From Candidatus Frackibacter sp. WG13 (GTDB taxonomy: Bacteria > Bacillota > Halanaerobiia > Halobacteroidales > Acetohalobiaceae), in assembly GCF_900114655.1 (NCBI RefSeq), contig NZ_FOTT01000002.1, positions 62,001 through 126,000 on the forward strand: 64,000 nucleotides of DNA. Reading direction: 5' to 3'. Both the position numbers and the translations under genes were made by a program. The notes under the pieces were generated by a model, which worked only from the letters and a program-made list of their open reading frames with translations, did no database searches and was not told the DNA's origin. Of this stretch, positions 48,714 through 58,700 are shown piece by piece. The first letter of the stretch is position 1. Each line of letters opens with the position of its first letter.

Positions 48714-49451
48714 ATGTTAAGAGGGATGTATACTGCTGCTTCAGGAATGAATGCTGCTTTAAAACGTACTAATACAATTACTAACAATTTAGCTAATGCT
48801 AATACCACCGGTTATAAGAAAGATGAAGCAGTTAATAAGTCGTTTTCTGAAATGTTATTAAGACGCTTACCAGATGGGAAAGTGATTGGTGAAACAGGAC
48901 AAGGTGTTAAAGTAGATGAAACTAGTACTGATTTTAGTGAAGGCGGACTACATAAGACAGATAATCCTTTAGATTGGGCAATTACTGGTGAAGGGTTCTT
49001 TACAGTTCAAACTCCTCAAGGAATTAGATACACTAGAAATGGTAATTTCACATTGAATCAGAATGGACAAGTAGTGACTCAGAATGGCAATTTAGTTTTA
49101 GGACAGGCGGGGCCATTAGAGGCTTTAGGTGAAGATGTACAATTGGATAATAGTAATAATTTAGTAGTTGATGGGCAGATTATTGACCAAATTCGGATAG
49201 TAACTTTTGCTCAAAATGATGGATTAGTTAAAGAAGGGAATAGCTTATATCGTGCTACTCCGGATGTAGGCAATCAGTTTATTGCTACTGGTGATATTGA
49301 GCAAGGCTATTTAGAATCAGCAAACGTTAATGTTGTTGAATCGATGACTAATATGATTGAGGCTACACGCCATTATGAGGCAAATCAGAGGATAGTAAAG
49401 ACTTATGATAAGAGTTTAGAAAAGACAGTTAATTCTGTAGGTAGAGCTTAA
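48714..49451 (+). CDS. flgF: Flagellar basal-body rod protein FlgF (FlhO-like)
   Basis: A 245-residue rod protein. It has the N-terminal rod signature AASGMNAALKRTNTITNNLA and the C-terminal helix EATRHYEANQRIVKTYDKSL shared by flagellar axial proteins. It corresponds to flhO, the first gene of the flhO-flhP pair behind spoIIID in Bacillus. The distinction between FlgF and a shorter FlgG is by position. Confidence 0.87.
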   Translation: MLRGMYTAASGMNAALKRTNTITNNLANANTTGYKKDEAVNKSFSEMLLRRLPDGKVIGETGQGVKVDETSTDFSEGGLHKTDNPLDWAITGEGFFTVQTPQGIRYTRNGNFTLNQNGQVVTQNGNLVLGQAGPLEALGEDVQLDNSNNLVVDGQIIDQIRIVTFAQNDGLVKEGNSLYRATPDVGNQFIATGDIEQGYLESANVNVVESMTNMIEATRHYEANQRIVKTYDKSLEKTVNSVGRA

Positions 49452-49598
49452 AGAAGATAGATTTAAAGACTTAAGTTAAGGCTGGACTTTTAAAAAGAGG
49501 CCGAGAATCGTGGACTGAATGAAGCGATTCAGGATTAGGAAATGATTAAGAGAATAATAGAGGCATAGAGAGTGCATAAATAGGAGGTCATAATTGAT

Positions 49599-50384
49599 AT
49601 GATTAGATCATTATGGACGGCAGCAACCGGAATGAAGGCGCAACAGTTAAATATTGACACTATTTCCAATAATTTAGCGAACGTTAATACTAGTGGTTTT
49701 AAGAAGAGTCGGGTTAACTTTCAGGATTTGATGTATCAATCTTTACGAGCGGCAGGAACACCTAATAACCAAGGTTCACAGGTGCCAACAGGAATAGAGG
49801 TAGGGCATGGTGTAAGACCAGCAGCTACTCAGAAGCTCTTTTCACAAGGTAGCTTTAAAAAGACTGGAAACCCTTTAGATGTTGCTATTGAAGGCGATGG
49901 TTTCTTCCAAGTAATAAGACCAGATGGACGGATTGCATATACTCGTGATGGGTCATTAAAAAGAGATAATAATGGTCGTATAGTAACGTCGGATGGCTAT
50001 CCGATTCAACCAGAAATCACTATTCCTGAAGATTCAGTTAAAGTGACGGTAACTGCTGAAGGAAACGTATTAGCTAAGCAAGCTAACGGTCAATTAGAAG
50101 AGCTTGGTCAGATTGAATTGGCACGTTTTTCGAATGCAGCAGGTTTAAAGAGCATTGGACGTAATCTATTTGTTCAAACCCCAGCTTCTGGCGAACCGAT
50201 CGCAGGAGTACCGGCCGAAGATGGTTTTGGAACTTTAGCGCAAGGCTATTTAGAGATGTCAAATGTAAAAGTAGTAGAAGAGATGGTTAATATGATTGCA
50301 GCACAACGGGCTTATGAAATTAATTCTAAAGCAATTAAGGCTTCTGACCAAATGTTACAACAGGCTAATAACTTAAAAAGATAA
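49599..50384 (+). CDS. flgG: Flagellar distal rod protein FlgG
   Basis: A 261-residue distal rod protein with the N-terminal [21 protein letters not shown] and the C-terminal [19 protein letters not shown] and [15 protein letters not shown]. Length and motifs are typical of FlgG. It lies just before the ring genes. The 147-base gap before it holds small alternative hairpins (GAATCG with CGATTC) but no clear promoter. Confidence 0.95.
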   Translation: MIRSLWTAATGMKAQQLNIDTISNNLANVNTSGFKKSRVNFQDLMYQSLRAAGTPNNQGSQVPTGIEVGHGVRPAATQKLFSQGSFKKTGNPLDVAIEGDGFFQVIRPDGRIAYTRDGSLKRDNNGRIVTSDGYPIQPEITIPEDSVKVTVTAEGNVLAKQANGQLEELGQIELARFSNAAGLKSIGRNLFVQTPASGEPIAGVPAEDGFGTLAQGYLEMSNVKVVEEMVNMIAAQRAYEINSKAIKASDQMLQQANNLKR

Positions 50385-50400
50385 AGTGAGTTGATCAATA

Positions 50401-51396
50401 ATGAGGAAGTGGAGGCAGTTGCCATTAAATAGAGTGAAGGTAATGGGCCTGATTTTAGTCTTTGTATTGGTATGTAGTTCGGTGGCTGTAGGCAAGACCG
50501 AAGCAAAAGTTGAAATTGATTATAGAGTGAAGGCTAAGGGACGGAGTTTGCAGCTAGGTGATATAGCAACTATTAAAGGGAATAAACAGTTTAAACAAAG
50601 GTTAGCTACTATTAATTTAGGACAAGCTCCTCTTCCGGGTTATACTAGTGTCTTAAAACGAGAGTATATTCTTGCTTTGATACAGAACGCTGGTTTTAAT
50701 CTTAGAGAAATTGATTATAAGATTCCTAAGCAGATTAGAGTTACTACTCCTTATCAACTTCTAGATAAAGAAGAGTTAGTTACAAAGGTTAGGGAGTATA
50801 TACAGCAAAATTTAGACTTACCTCTTGAAGATGTTGAGGTTAAAGTTGGACGGCTTAATGGTCAGATTAAGGTGCCGACCGGTAAAGTTGATTTGAGAAT
50901 AGGTCAGCTTTATAGTCGTGATTTGATCGGAAGCAGTATGATTCCGGTTGAAGTCTATGTTGATGGTAGACTGACCAAAAAAGAGTATATACAGGTTCAA
51001 GTTACAGCCTACGAGGAGGTACTAGTAGCAAAGGATTTAATTAAACGACATCAATCTATATCTAAAGCAGATTTCAAATTAGAGAGAATAGATATTTCTA
51101 CTCTTTATGGATATGAACCATTTATTGATTTCGATTCTATCAAGAATTATAGAACTGAAAGAACAATTAATCCAGGGCAGGTATTAACTAGAAATTTATT
51201 AGAGATCCCTCCTTTAGTCAAACGAAGGAGACAGGTAAAGATTATCGCTGAAGTAGGTCAAGTTAAGGTTAGTACTAAAGGGATTGCTCTTGAGTCAGGT
51301 GTAAAAGGACAGATTATTAAAGTTGAGAATATGAGTAGCGGGCAGGAATTAATGGCTAAGGTATTAGCAAAGAATACCGTGAAGGTGATCTTATAA
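50401..51396 (+). CDS. flgA: P-ring assembly chaperone FlgA
   Basis: A secreted chaperone of 331 residues. After a positively charged start and a signal segment (about 13-33), it has the SAF-type domain (about 205-265, VLVAKDLIKRHQSISKADF) and the C-terminal FlgA domain ending MAKVLAKNTVKVIL. It helps FlgI polymerise in the periplasm, so its presence implies a true periplasm. Confidence 0.88.
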   Translation: MRKWRQLPLNRVKVMGLILVFVLVCSSVAVGKTEAKVEIDYRVKAKGRSLQLGDIATIKGNKQFKQRLATINLGQAPLPGYTSVLKREYILALIQNAGFNLREIDYKIPKQIRVTTPYQLLDKEELVTKVREYIQQNLDLPLEDVEVKVGRLNGQIKVPTGKVDLRIGQLYSRDLIGSSMIPVEVYVDGRLTKKEYIQVQVTAYEEVLVAKDLIKRHQSISKADFKLERIDISTLYGYEPFIDFDSIKNYRTERTINPGQVLTRNLLEIPPLVKRRRQVKIIAEVGQVKVSTKGIALESGVKGQIIKVENMSSGQELMAKVLAKNTVKVIL

Positions 51397-51413
51397 ATTT
51401 TGAGGTGGAAAAT

Positions 51414-52004
51414 ATGAAAACTTTTTTGCAAAGAGGTTTGGTAGTAAGTTTGATATTATTATGTAGCTTGGTATTAGTTACTAATCCGTTATTCGCTACT
51501 TCGTTATATTCAGATGAAAATTCAATTTATACTGAAGCTAAAGCACGTGAAGTTGGTGATATCTTGACAGTCATTATTCGTGAACAATCAACAGCAACAC
51601 AACAGGCAAATACTGATACAGCACAGAGTAATAATTTACAAGTAGGTCCTGGTGGTGGGCTATTAGACTTTATTAAGTTGATTCAGATGGATCAACAAGA
51701 TAGTTCATCAGCTAGCGGAAGTACTACTCGAAGTGGCAATTTAAGTGCTCAGATGACGGTACAAGTTGAGAAAGTCTTGCCTAATGGAAACTTAAAGATC
51801 CATGGGACTAAAGAGATTACTATCAATAATGAAACCCAGAAGATTGAATTGTCAGGCATAGTAAGACCTGAAGATATCAGTGTACAGAATATAATCGATT
51901 CGACTAAGATAGCTAACGGCAGGATTAATTACAAAGGCAACGGAGCAATTGGTGATAAGCAACGGCCAGGTCTATTGACTAGACTATTAAATTGGATCTT
52001 TTAA
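51414..52004 (+). CDS. flgH: Flagellar L-ring protein FlgH, without a lipobox
   Basis: A 196-residue L-ring protein with ARDVGD-like AREVGDILTVIIREQSTATQ, GNLSAQMTVQVEKVLPNGNL and the late NGRINYKGNG. The L ring sits in the outer membrane. The signal segment (about 9-32) ends in FATSLYS, and its only cysteine follows leucine rather than G, A or S, so the protein is probably not a lipoprotein, unlike most FlgH. ATG at 51414 follows GAGGTGG. Confidence 0.9.
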   Translation: MKTFLQRGLVVSLILLCSLVLVTNPLFATSLYSDENSIYTEAKAREVGDILTVIIREQSTATQQANTDTAQSNNLQVGPGGGLLDFIKLIQMDQQDSSSASGSTTRSGNLSAQMTVQVEKVLPNGNLKIHGTKEITINNETQKIELSGIVRPEDISVQNIIDSTKIANGRINYKGNGAIGDKQRPGLLTRLLNWIF

Positions 52005-52019
52005 AGAGGTGTACTTAAT

Positions 52020-53174
52020 ATGAAAGTTAATAAGAAGATAATTATAGTACTTATGGTTTTAATCTTAAATTCTATCTTTGCTCTGCCGGTTATTGCTAAA
52101 GGACAGCAATCGTTTCAAGACCCTTTAGTAAGGGTTAAAGATATTACTAGGATTCAAGGAGTAAGGATTAATCAACTGATAGGTTATGGGTTAGTAGTCG
52201 GTTTAAATGGTAGCGGCGATAGTAGTTCTGCACTAACAGCAAGGACTAAGGCCAATATGTTAAGAAGGTTCGGGATTGATCTAAGTCCTTCGCAAGCTCA
52301 GTCTGAAAATGTAGCCGCAGTGATGGTTACCGCTGAATTGCCTCCTTATAGTAGAAGTGGTGACCGAATAAACGTAACTGTTGCTTCGATTGGTGATGCA
52401 GATAGCCTGCAAGGGGGCACCTTGTTGATGACTCCTTTAACGGGACCTAATCAGCAAGAAGTCTATGCTATGGCACAAGGACCGCTTTCTATCGGCGGTT
52501 TTAATGCTAGTCAAGGCGGGAACTCTATTCGGAGGAATCATACTACGGTAGGTATGATTCCTAATGGTGCAATTATTGAAAAGAATGTTACGACAGATTT
52601 TAGTAGTGATGAAGGAGTAACTCTAATATTAGATAATCCTAATTTCATGACTGCTCAGAGGATTGCCAGTTCAATCAATCAACGGTATGGTTATAACTCT
52701 GCTGGTCATAACTTTGCGCAAGCAATAGACCCTGGAAGAGTAGAAGTCTCTATACCTAGTTATTATCAGGATAACCAAGTTAGTTTCGTAGCGCAATTAA
52801 ATAGTTTACTTGTGAGACCTGATACAGAAGCTAAAGTAGTTATTAATGAAAGAACGGGGACTATAGTTATGGGACATAATGTACGGATTTCTACTGTTTC
52901 AGTAGCCCACGGTAACTTAACAGTTACTATTTCGTCACAAGAGAATATTTCACAACCACCACCGTTATCTGGTGGTGAGACTGCTAAAGAGAAAGAGACT
53001 AAAATTAAGGCTAAGGAAGAGAAGGATAGTTTATTAGTCATTCCTAAAGGTTCTAGTATTGCTGATGTTGTTAAGGCTTTAAACGGGGTAGGAGCTACTC
53101 CTCGTGATACTATAGCTATCTTACAGGCTATTAAAGAAGCAGGAGCATTGCATGCTAAGCTAGAAATTATGTAA
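52020..53174 (+). CDS. flgI: Flagellar P-ring protein FlgI
   Basis: A 384-residue periplasmic ring protein around the rod. Signal peptide (1 to about 26, PVIAKG), then VRVKDITRIQGVRINQLIGYGLVVGL-like start (split by a few residues), and the conserved end ALNGVGATPRDTIAILQAIK. ATG lies behind AGAGGTG. Its middle part (about residues 313-328) is rich in lysine and glutamate. Confidence 0.95.
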   Translation: MKVNKKIIIVLMVLILNSIFALPVIAKGQQSFQDPLVRVKDITRIQGVRINQLIGYGLVVGLNGSGDSSSALTARTKANMLRRFGIDLSPSQAQSENVAAVMVTAELPPYSRSGDRINVTVASIGDADSLQGGTLLMTPLTGPNQQEVYAMAQGPLSIGGFNASQGGNSIRRNHTTVGMIPNGAIIEKNVTTDFSSDEGVTLILDNPNFMTAQRIASSINQRYGYNSAGHNFAQAIDPGRVEVSIPSYYQDNQVSFVAQLNSLLVRPDTEAKVVINERTGTIVMGHNVRISTVSVAHGNLTVTISSQENISQPPPLSGGETAKEKETKIKAKEEKDSLLVIPKGSSIADVVKALNGVGATPRDTIAILQAIKEAGALHAKLEIM

Positions 53175-53193
53175 AGTAGGCAGGTGATTTAAA

Positions 53194-53574
53194 ATGAAGA
53201 TTGCTAGTAATCAGCATTTAAATCTATTACAGGCTGAAGGTCAGATTCAGAAGGATAAACAACAGGTAAGTGAGTTTAAGGAGTTAGTCAATAACTTACA
53301 AGAGTCAAGTGCAGGTTTAGATAAAGTTACAGATTCTGATAAAGTCCAGGAAGCAAAGTTAAAAGAAGTAACCCAAAAATTTTCACAACTCTTCGTTAAT
53401 TTGATGTTAAAAGAGATGCGCAAAACGGTTCCAAAGTCTAGTTATTTAGATGGAGGGTTACAAGAGGATATATTTAGAGAGCGGTTAGACCGCGAGTATG
53501 TTAAGGGAATTTCTAATTCAGGCCAACTAGATTTAGCGAAAAAACTTTATGAACAGTTAAGTAGAAAGAAATAA
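53194..53574 (+). CDS. flgJ: Rod-binding protein FlgJ (N-terminal domain only)
   Basis: A 126-residue cap-like protein with the rod-binding segment FSQLFVNLMLKEMRKTVP and the end GQLDLAKKLYEQLSRK. There is no muramidase domain, so another enzyme must open the cell wall. Last gene of the flagellar run. Confidence 0.88.
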   Translation: MKIASNQHLNLLQAEGQIQKDKQQVSEFKELVNNLQESSAGLDKVTDSDKVQEAKLKEVTQKFSQLFVNLMLKEMRKTVPKSSYLDGGLQEDIFRERLDREYVKGISNSGQLDLAKKLYEQLSRKK

Positions 53575-53622
53575 TCAGATTTCGAGCATAATTAATATAG
53601 AAATTTTGGGTGTCAGCGATTA

Positions 53623-53639
53623 ATTATGTAAGATTCTTA
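53623..53639 (+). repeat. Dispersed intergenic motif, copy after flgJ
   Basis: ATTATGTAAGATTCTTA lies in the 206-base gap after flgJ; it differs from the copy at 21495 by two bases. An inverted partial copy (GAGCATAATTAAT, 53584-53596) precedes it. No gene is seen in this gap. Confidence 0.4.
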
Positions 53640-53780
53640 ACGTGCAACCGCTTCAAGTAAGTTAGAAGATTATGTGTAATAGTTTGGAATAATTGATTTA
53701 GGGAATTAGTAATAATAATAGTGTGTAATAGTAGTATTTAAGGAAAGTGAAATGGTTTGTTAGGAAGGGAAGGGATTTAG

Positions 53781-55622
53781 TTGCGGAGAAGGTCGTTTTT
53801 CTTATTAGGTTTATTGATGTGCTTATTGATTATTACTTCAATAATGGTTAACGGACCAATATTGGCTAAAGAACAGGCTAATCAGCGTCAGATTATGCCG
53901 ATCGAAGAAGTACAGAAAGGAATGGCTGGTATCGGTAAGACCGTGGTATCAGGTACGGAAGTTGAAGAGTTTAAAGTTAAAGTACTAGGAGTTTTAAAGA
54001 ATAAAGGGATAAAGCGAGGTTTAATCCTTGTTAGAGTTAGCGGTGATTTAATTGAAGAGACTGGTGGAATAGCAGCAGGTATGAGCGGTAGTCCGGTATA
54101 TATTAATAATAAGTTAATTGGTGCTATTGGTTATGGATGGCAGATGACTGACCACAAGGTAGGGTTAGTTACTCCTATTCAAGATATGCTTGATATTTGG
54201 AAGTTAGACCAAATAAGTAAGAAAGAAATAGCATATCTATCTGATCCATCAAAGCCGATTAAGGTAGCGGATAATAAAGTGGCTTATCCAGTTCAGGCGC
54301 CGTTATTGGTTAATGGTTTAGATGGGCAGGCGCTAAATTATCTAACAGATGAATTAGCTAGCTACAATTTAAAACCGATTAAGACCGGTGGTGTAATGCG
54401 GTCGAAAGAAAAAACTAGTAATAAATTAGTGCCTGGTAGTGCGATTGCAGTTCAATTAGTTAGAGGAGATATTGATGTTTCAGCTATTGGAACTTTAACG
54501 TATAAAGAAGGAAATCGTATTTTAGGATTTGGTCATCGTTTTATGGCGGCAGGAGATAGTAATTATTTCTTATCTTCAGCATATATTCATCAAATGATTA
54601 AGAATTTAGAGATGCCTTTTAAATTAGGAACGCCATCAGATTTAAAAGGTATCATTACCCAAGACCGTTCAGCAGGTATAGGTGGAAAGGTAGGAACTTT
54701 TCCTAAAGTAGTGCCTTTAAAAGTGACAGTCAATGATAAGGATTTAAATCGGACTCGAGAGATTACTGTTCAATTAATTAGGAACGAAGATTTAATTGGG
54801 TCTTTAGCAGGTTCAGTTGTATATCAGGCCATTAACCAAACTATTGACCGACGCGGTGGAGGAACTGCTCAAGTAAAGATGGAGATTATGGTTAATAATT
54901 TAGAAGAAAATATTATTCAACGAAAGAATATCTTTTATAGTAAGCAAGATGTAGCTTCGGTAGCACTAAATGACTTCTTACATGGTCTGACATTAATTAG
55001 CCAGAATCCTTTTCAAAAGCTTAATCTAGTCAACATTAATTTAGATATTAGTGTTAAAGAAGAACCACAGGTTGCTCTAATAGAGGAAGTTAACTTTTTA
55101 CAGAAGAAAGTAAAACCAGGTGAAAAAGTTGATTTTGAAGTTAAGTTACGACCATATCGTGCGGAGCCTATAATCAAAAAGTATAGTTTTAAGATGCCAG
55201 AGGATATAGAATCTGGTGTGGCGAACATAACTTTAATTGGTGGGAGAGAAGCTAACTTTACGGCCCAACAAGAGGTAGAACCACAAGCGACCGAATATGG
55301 TTATGGTAAGAATGAGAACTTTAAAAATTTAGAAGAAGTAATAGACTCGTTTAAAGAACAGAAGATTAATAGTGATTTAGTAATCAAAATTATGCCGAAT
55401 TATAAAGGGGAGGCAATTCCGGTTAATGGCGAAGGAGTACCACCAAAATCACAGCAGGATAGCCGGAACCATGCGAATGCACAGAAGAAAGGAAATCAAG
55501 AACAAGAAGTTAATCCGGAGTATGAAGAGTCTTTTGCAACTGATTATATTTTAGAAGGCAGTATAGATACAGAAATAGAGATTAAAGCTAAAGAAGATAA
55601 CCAGAGTCAAAGTAAAACTTAA
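53781..55622 (+). CDS. Secreted S55 (SpoIVB-type) protease-like protein
   Basis: A 613-residue protein with a signal segment (about 6-29). The serine motif GMSGSPVY (S102) in IAAGMSGSPVYINNKLIGAI and a histidine motif (H252, GFGHRF) after GTLTYKEG match the Peptidase_S55 domain. In SpoIVB the histidine part comes before the serine part; here the order is reversed. The second half (about 430-613) is beta-rich with an acidic tail. TTG start. It stands just before tamB, so a role in envelope assembly is plausible but unproven. Confidence 0.75.
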   Translation: MRRRSFFLLGLLMCLLIITSIMVNGPILAKEQANQRQIMPIEEVQKGMAGIGKTVVSGTEVEEFKVKVLGVLKNKGIKRGLILVRVSGDLIEETGGIAAGMSGSPVYINNKLIGAIGYGWQMTDHKVGLVTPIQDMLDIWKLDQISKKEIAYLSDPSKPIKVADNKVAYPVQAPLLVNGLDGQALNYLTDELASYNLKPIKTGGVMRSKEKTSNKLVPGSAIAVQLVRGDIDVSAIGTLTYKEGNRILGFGHRFMAAGDSNYFLSSAYIHQMIKNLEMPFKLGTPSDLKGIITQDRSAGIGGKVGTFPKVVPLKVTVNDKDLNRTREITVQLIRNEDLIGSLAGSVVYQAINQTIDRRGGGTAQVKMEIMVNNLEENIIQRKNIFYSKQDVASVALNDFLHGLTLISQNPFQKLNLVNINLDISVKEEPQVALIEEVNFLQKKVKPGEKVDFEVKLRPYRAEPIIKKYSFKMPEDIESGVANITLIGGREANFTAQQEVEPQATEYGYGKNENFKNLEEVIDSFKEQKINSDLVIKIMPNYKGEAIPVNGEGVPPKSQQDSRNHANAQKKGNQEQEVNPEYEESFATDYILEGSIDTEIEIKAKEDNQSQSKT

Positions 55623-55631
55623 AAGAGATAT

Positions 55632-55661
55632 AAAAACAAGTCCGGTTCGGGCTTGTTTTTT
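55632..55661 (+). terminator. Terminator after the S55 gene
   Basis: A 13-bp stem (55632-55644 with 55648-55660, one G:U) with a three-base loop; the right arm ends in T residues. Confidence 0.85.
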
Positions 55662-55717
55662 AATGATTCAATAGTTACTTACTAGTATAAATGTAAATAA
55701 ATAACTGAAAAGAAGTG

Positions 55718-55746
55718 TTGCATATTTTGATGAGATATAATATTAT
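55718..55746 (+). promoter_or_regulatory. Probable promoter of the tamB-bamA-skp run
   Basis: TTGCAT (55718-55723), a 17-base spacer and TATTAT (55741-55746), about 45 bases before the start codon. Confidence 0.5.
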
Positions 55747-55792
55747 AAGAGTAGTTTGAAGAAATCATGAGATTAAAACTGGAGGCTATAGA

Positions 55793-58700
55793 ATGATACC
55801 AGTAGCCAAGAAATCTAAGTTCATAATACCTTTCTTTCTGTTAATTTTAATTATAGGCATCATTTTTTTCACTCTATCATCTGCTTGGGAAGAAGTTTCT
55901 AAAGGGATTAAGAGTGAGCTACTCTTAAAGATTGAGGAAAGATATGGTCAGCAGGTCAAATTAAAAGAGATTAAAATTGCAGGTTTGAATAAACTAATAT
56001 TCAAAGAATTTAAATTAAATGAAGAAGATAATTATAATTTATCGATTGATAAGATTGAATTTTCTTATGATTTATTAGATTTAGTATTACAACGAACTGA
56101 TATAATTAATAGCATTAGAAGGATTGAAGTAGTAAGTCCAAGGATTAAAGTTGATGGGATAAAGAACTACCAAGAAGATACTAAGGAAGGAGTAAGCTTA
56201 ACTTCTCTTTCATTACCAAATGATTTAAAGATAGACCTATCTATTAATAATGGTATTTTAGTTAGTGAGATTACTGATAAAATCAAGACTGTTAATGATA
56301 TTAATGGAGAATTGCAACTTAATCAAGGTAGATTACAGGGAAATTTACGAGCAGAGATTCCTGGTATTAAGAAGAATCAGATTAATATTGTTATGCATAC
56401 TAACTTGAAAAGCTTTAATCTAGGTATTAACTTAAATGAATTTAATATAAATCTTCTGTCTAACAAGTTACAGAAATATTTACAAAGAACAGAAATCGAA
56501 GTAACCAAAGGCATTATTAATGGAAAGATTAATTTAGCAGGAGATTTAACGTCTGGTTTCAAATCGGACCTTAATTATGAGGCAAAATTAAGGTTACAAC
56601 AAGGGGAATTTAAACTTAATAGATTTGCTGATGAAATTCAGGTTAAAGATAGTGAAATAATTATTAAGCCAGGAGTTATTTCCATTAAGAAGTTAGTAAC
56701 TAATATTGGTAATTCTCAATTCAGATTAAATGGAGTGGTTAAGGATTGGCACGAACCTGAATTATACTTAAATTATGATAGCTCACAATTAGCTTTAAGT
56801 ATATTGGAGCCTTGGTTGCCATCTGGATTAAATTTAAAAGGACAAGCAACTATTAATGGTGAATTAAGGGGGCCTATAAATAATCCGACAATAAAGACGG
56901 AGTTTATACTATCTAGTGGAAAAATCAACTCATATCAAGTTAAAGATATGCAATTTAAATTGAGTTATAAAGACGCTTTGATTAATATTAATGATTTAAA
57001 GGCTAAATTAGCTGAAGGGATGATTAATGGTCAAGGGACTATCAGTTGGGCTAAGTCTAATCAGGCTTTATATACGGCTTCGTTAGATTTAAAAGGAGTT
57101 AATCTAAAAGAATTAGAAGCTAATAAATTAAATTTAACTGGAAAATTAAACGGTAATCTAATAATTAGTGGTCAGAATGCTCTTGCTGATTTAAATCTTT
57201 TTGGCAGTGCGCAGATAAAAGACGGTAATTGGAAAGGTTATAAATTTAACGGTTTAAATAGTAATTTTTGGTTTAATGATCAACAATTAGTCTTCAGCGA
57301 TTTAATTATGGAGACTAAAGATAGTAAATGGCAAGCTAGTGGCATGATCGATACTGATAAAAATTTAGATTTAGATATTTTAGCCGAGGATGTTACTCTC
57401 GCAAATTTACCAGGGTTACATAATTATCAGACCCTGCAGGGAGTAGCTAATTTACAAGGAAAGTTAAAAGGAAATTTAGACTCTCCTAAGTTTTCAGGAG
57501 ATATTAAAATAGATAATTTAAGTTATAGAGGTAGAAGATTAAAAGAAGTAACAGGAGAAGTTAATTATAATGCAAAGACTATCGAGTTAAAAAATGTTAT
57601 CTTAAAACATCAAGATTCAAAATATGAGTTAGAAGGAGATATAAGATTAGCAAATAAACCAGAATTTAACCTTGATTTAAGTACTAAGGGAGGAACTTCT
57701 AAAAGTTTATATAAATTAATTACTAATCAAAGGCTTATTGGAATTAATAGTAAATTAAATGGTAAGGTGAAGATAAGTGGGCAGTCTACTAATATCAAGG
57801 CAGAAGGACGTTTAGGGTTATTAGAAGGGCAGGTAAGAGATTTTGATTTAGAGTCTGGCTATTTGAAATTTATTTGGCAAGATAATGAATTACAGATAAA
57901 GCAGTTTGAACTAAATAGTTTTGAAACAGAAGTAACAGGATATGGAAAGATAAAGCAGAATGGTAATTTGAATTTTAAGCTAGTAGGTAAAGAGATAGAT
58001 TTAGCCAAAGTAAATCTTCCTTATGAACAATTAAGGGATATAAGAGGCATGTTAGATTTCATGGGTCAACTTAAAGGCTCTGTTTCTAAACCTGAGTTAG
58101 TTGGAAGAATCAATTTGGAGCAGGTAGTAATAGTTGGACATGAATTCCAAAGTGTTGAAGGGAATATTGCGTATGATCAAAGTATAGTAAGCTTAAAGGA
58201 ATTGAGAATCAATGAAGAGATGACAGAGTATGAATTAAATGGTGAGGTTGATATAGGTGAAAAAGAATTTTCTAACCTTAATATTAGGATGTTTGATGGA
58301 AGAGTAAAGGAATTAACAGAGTTTTTACCATTAAAGAATGCATATGAAATCCCTCATAACTTCTTTGGTACAGTAGAGATTGATGGTAAATTTATTGCTC
58401 CCCAAATTAAAGGACGTATTCTGTTAGAAGATATGGACCAAGACGGATACTTAATTATTAATGGGGACTATGATTTTAATACAGGAGCAGATTTACATTT
58501 GGATGCTAATAGGTTTTCTTTGGCTCCTTTTAATAAGTTTATTCCAATAGAAACGCAATTATTAGGAAGTCTACAGGCACAAGCAGATTTAAAAGGGAAA
58601 TTAAGTAGTTTAAGGATTAATTCAGATATTAAGATTAAAGATGGTTATATTGGAAAGCAACATTATGATTCATTAAGAGGAAGTTGGGTTTTAGAAGAAG

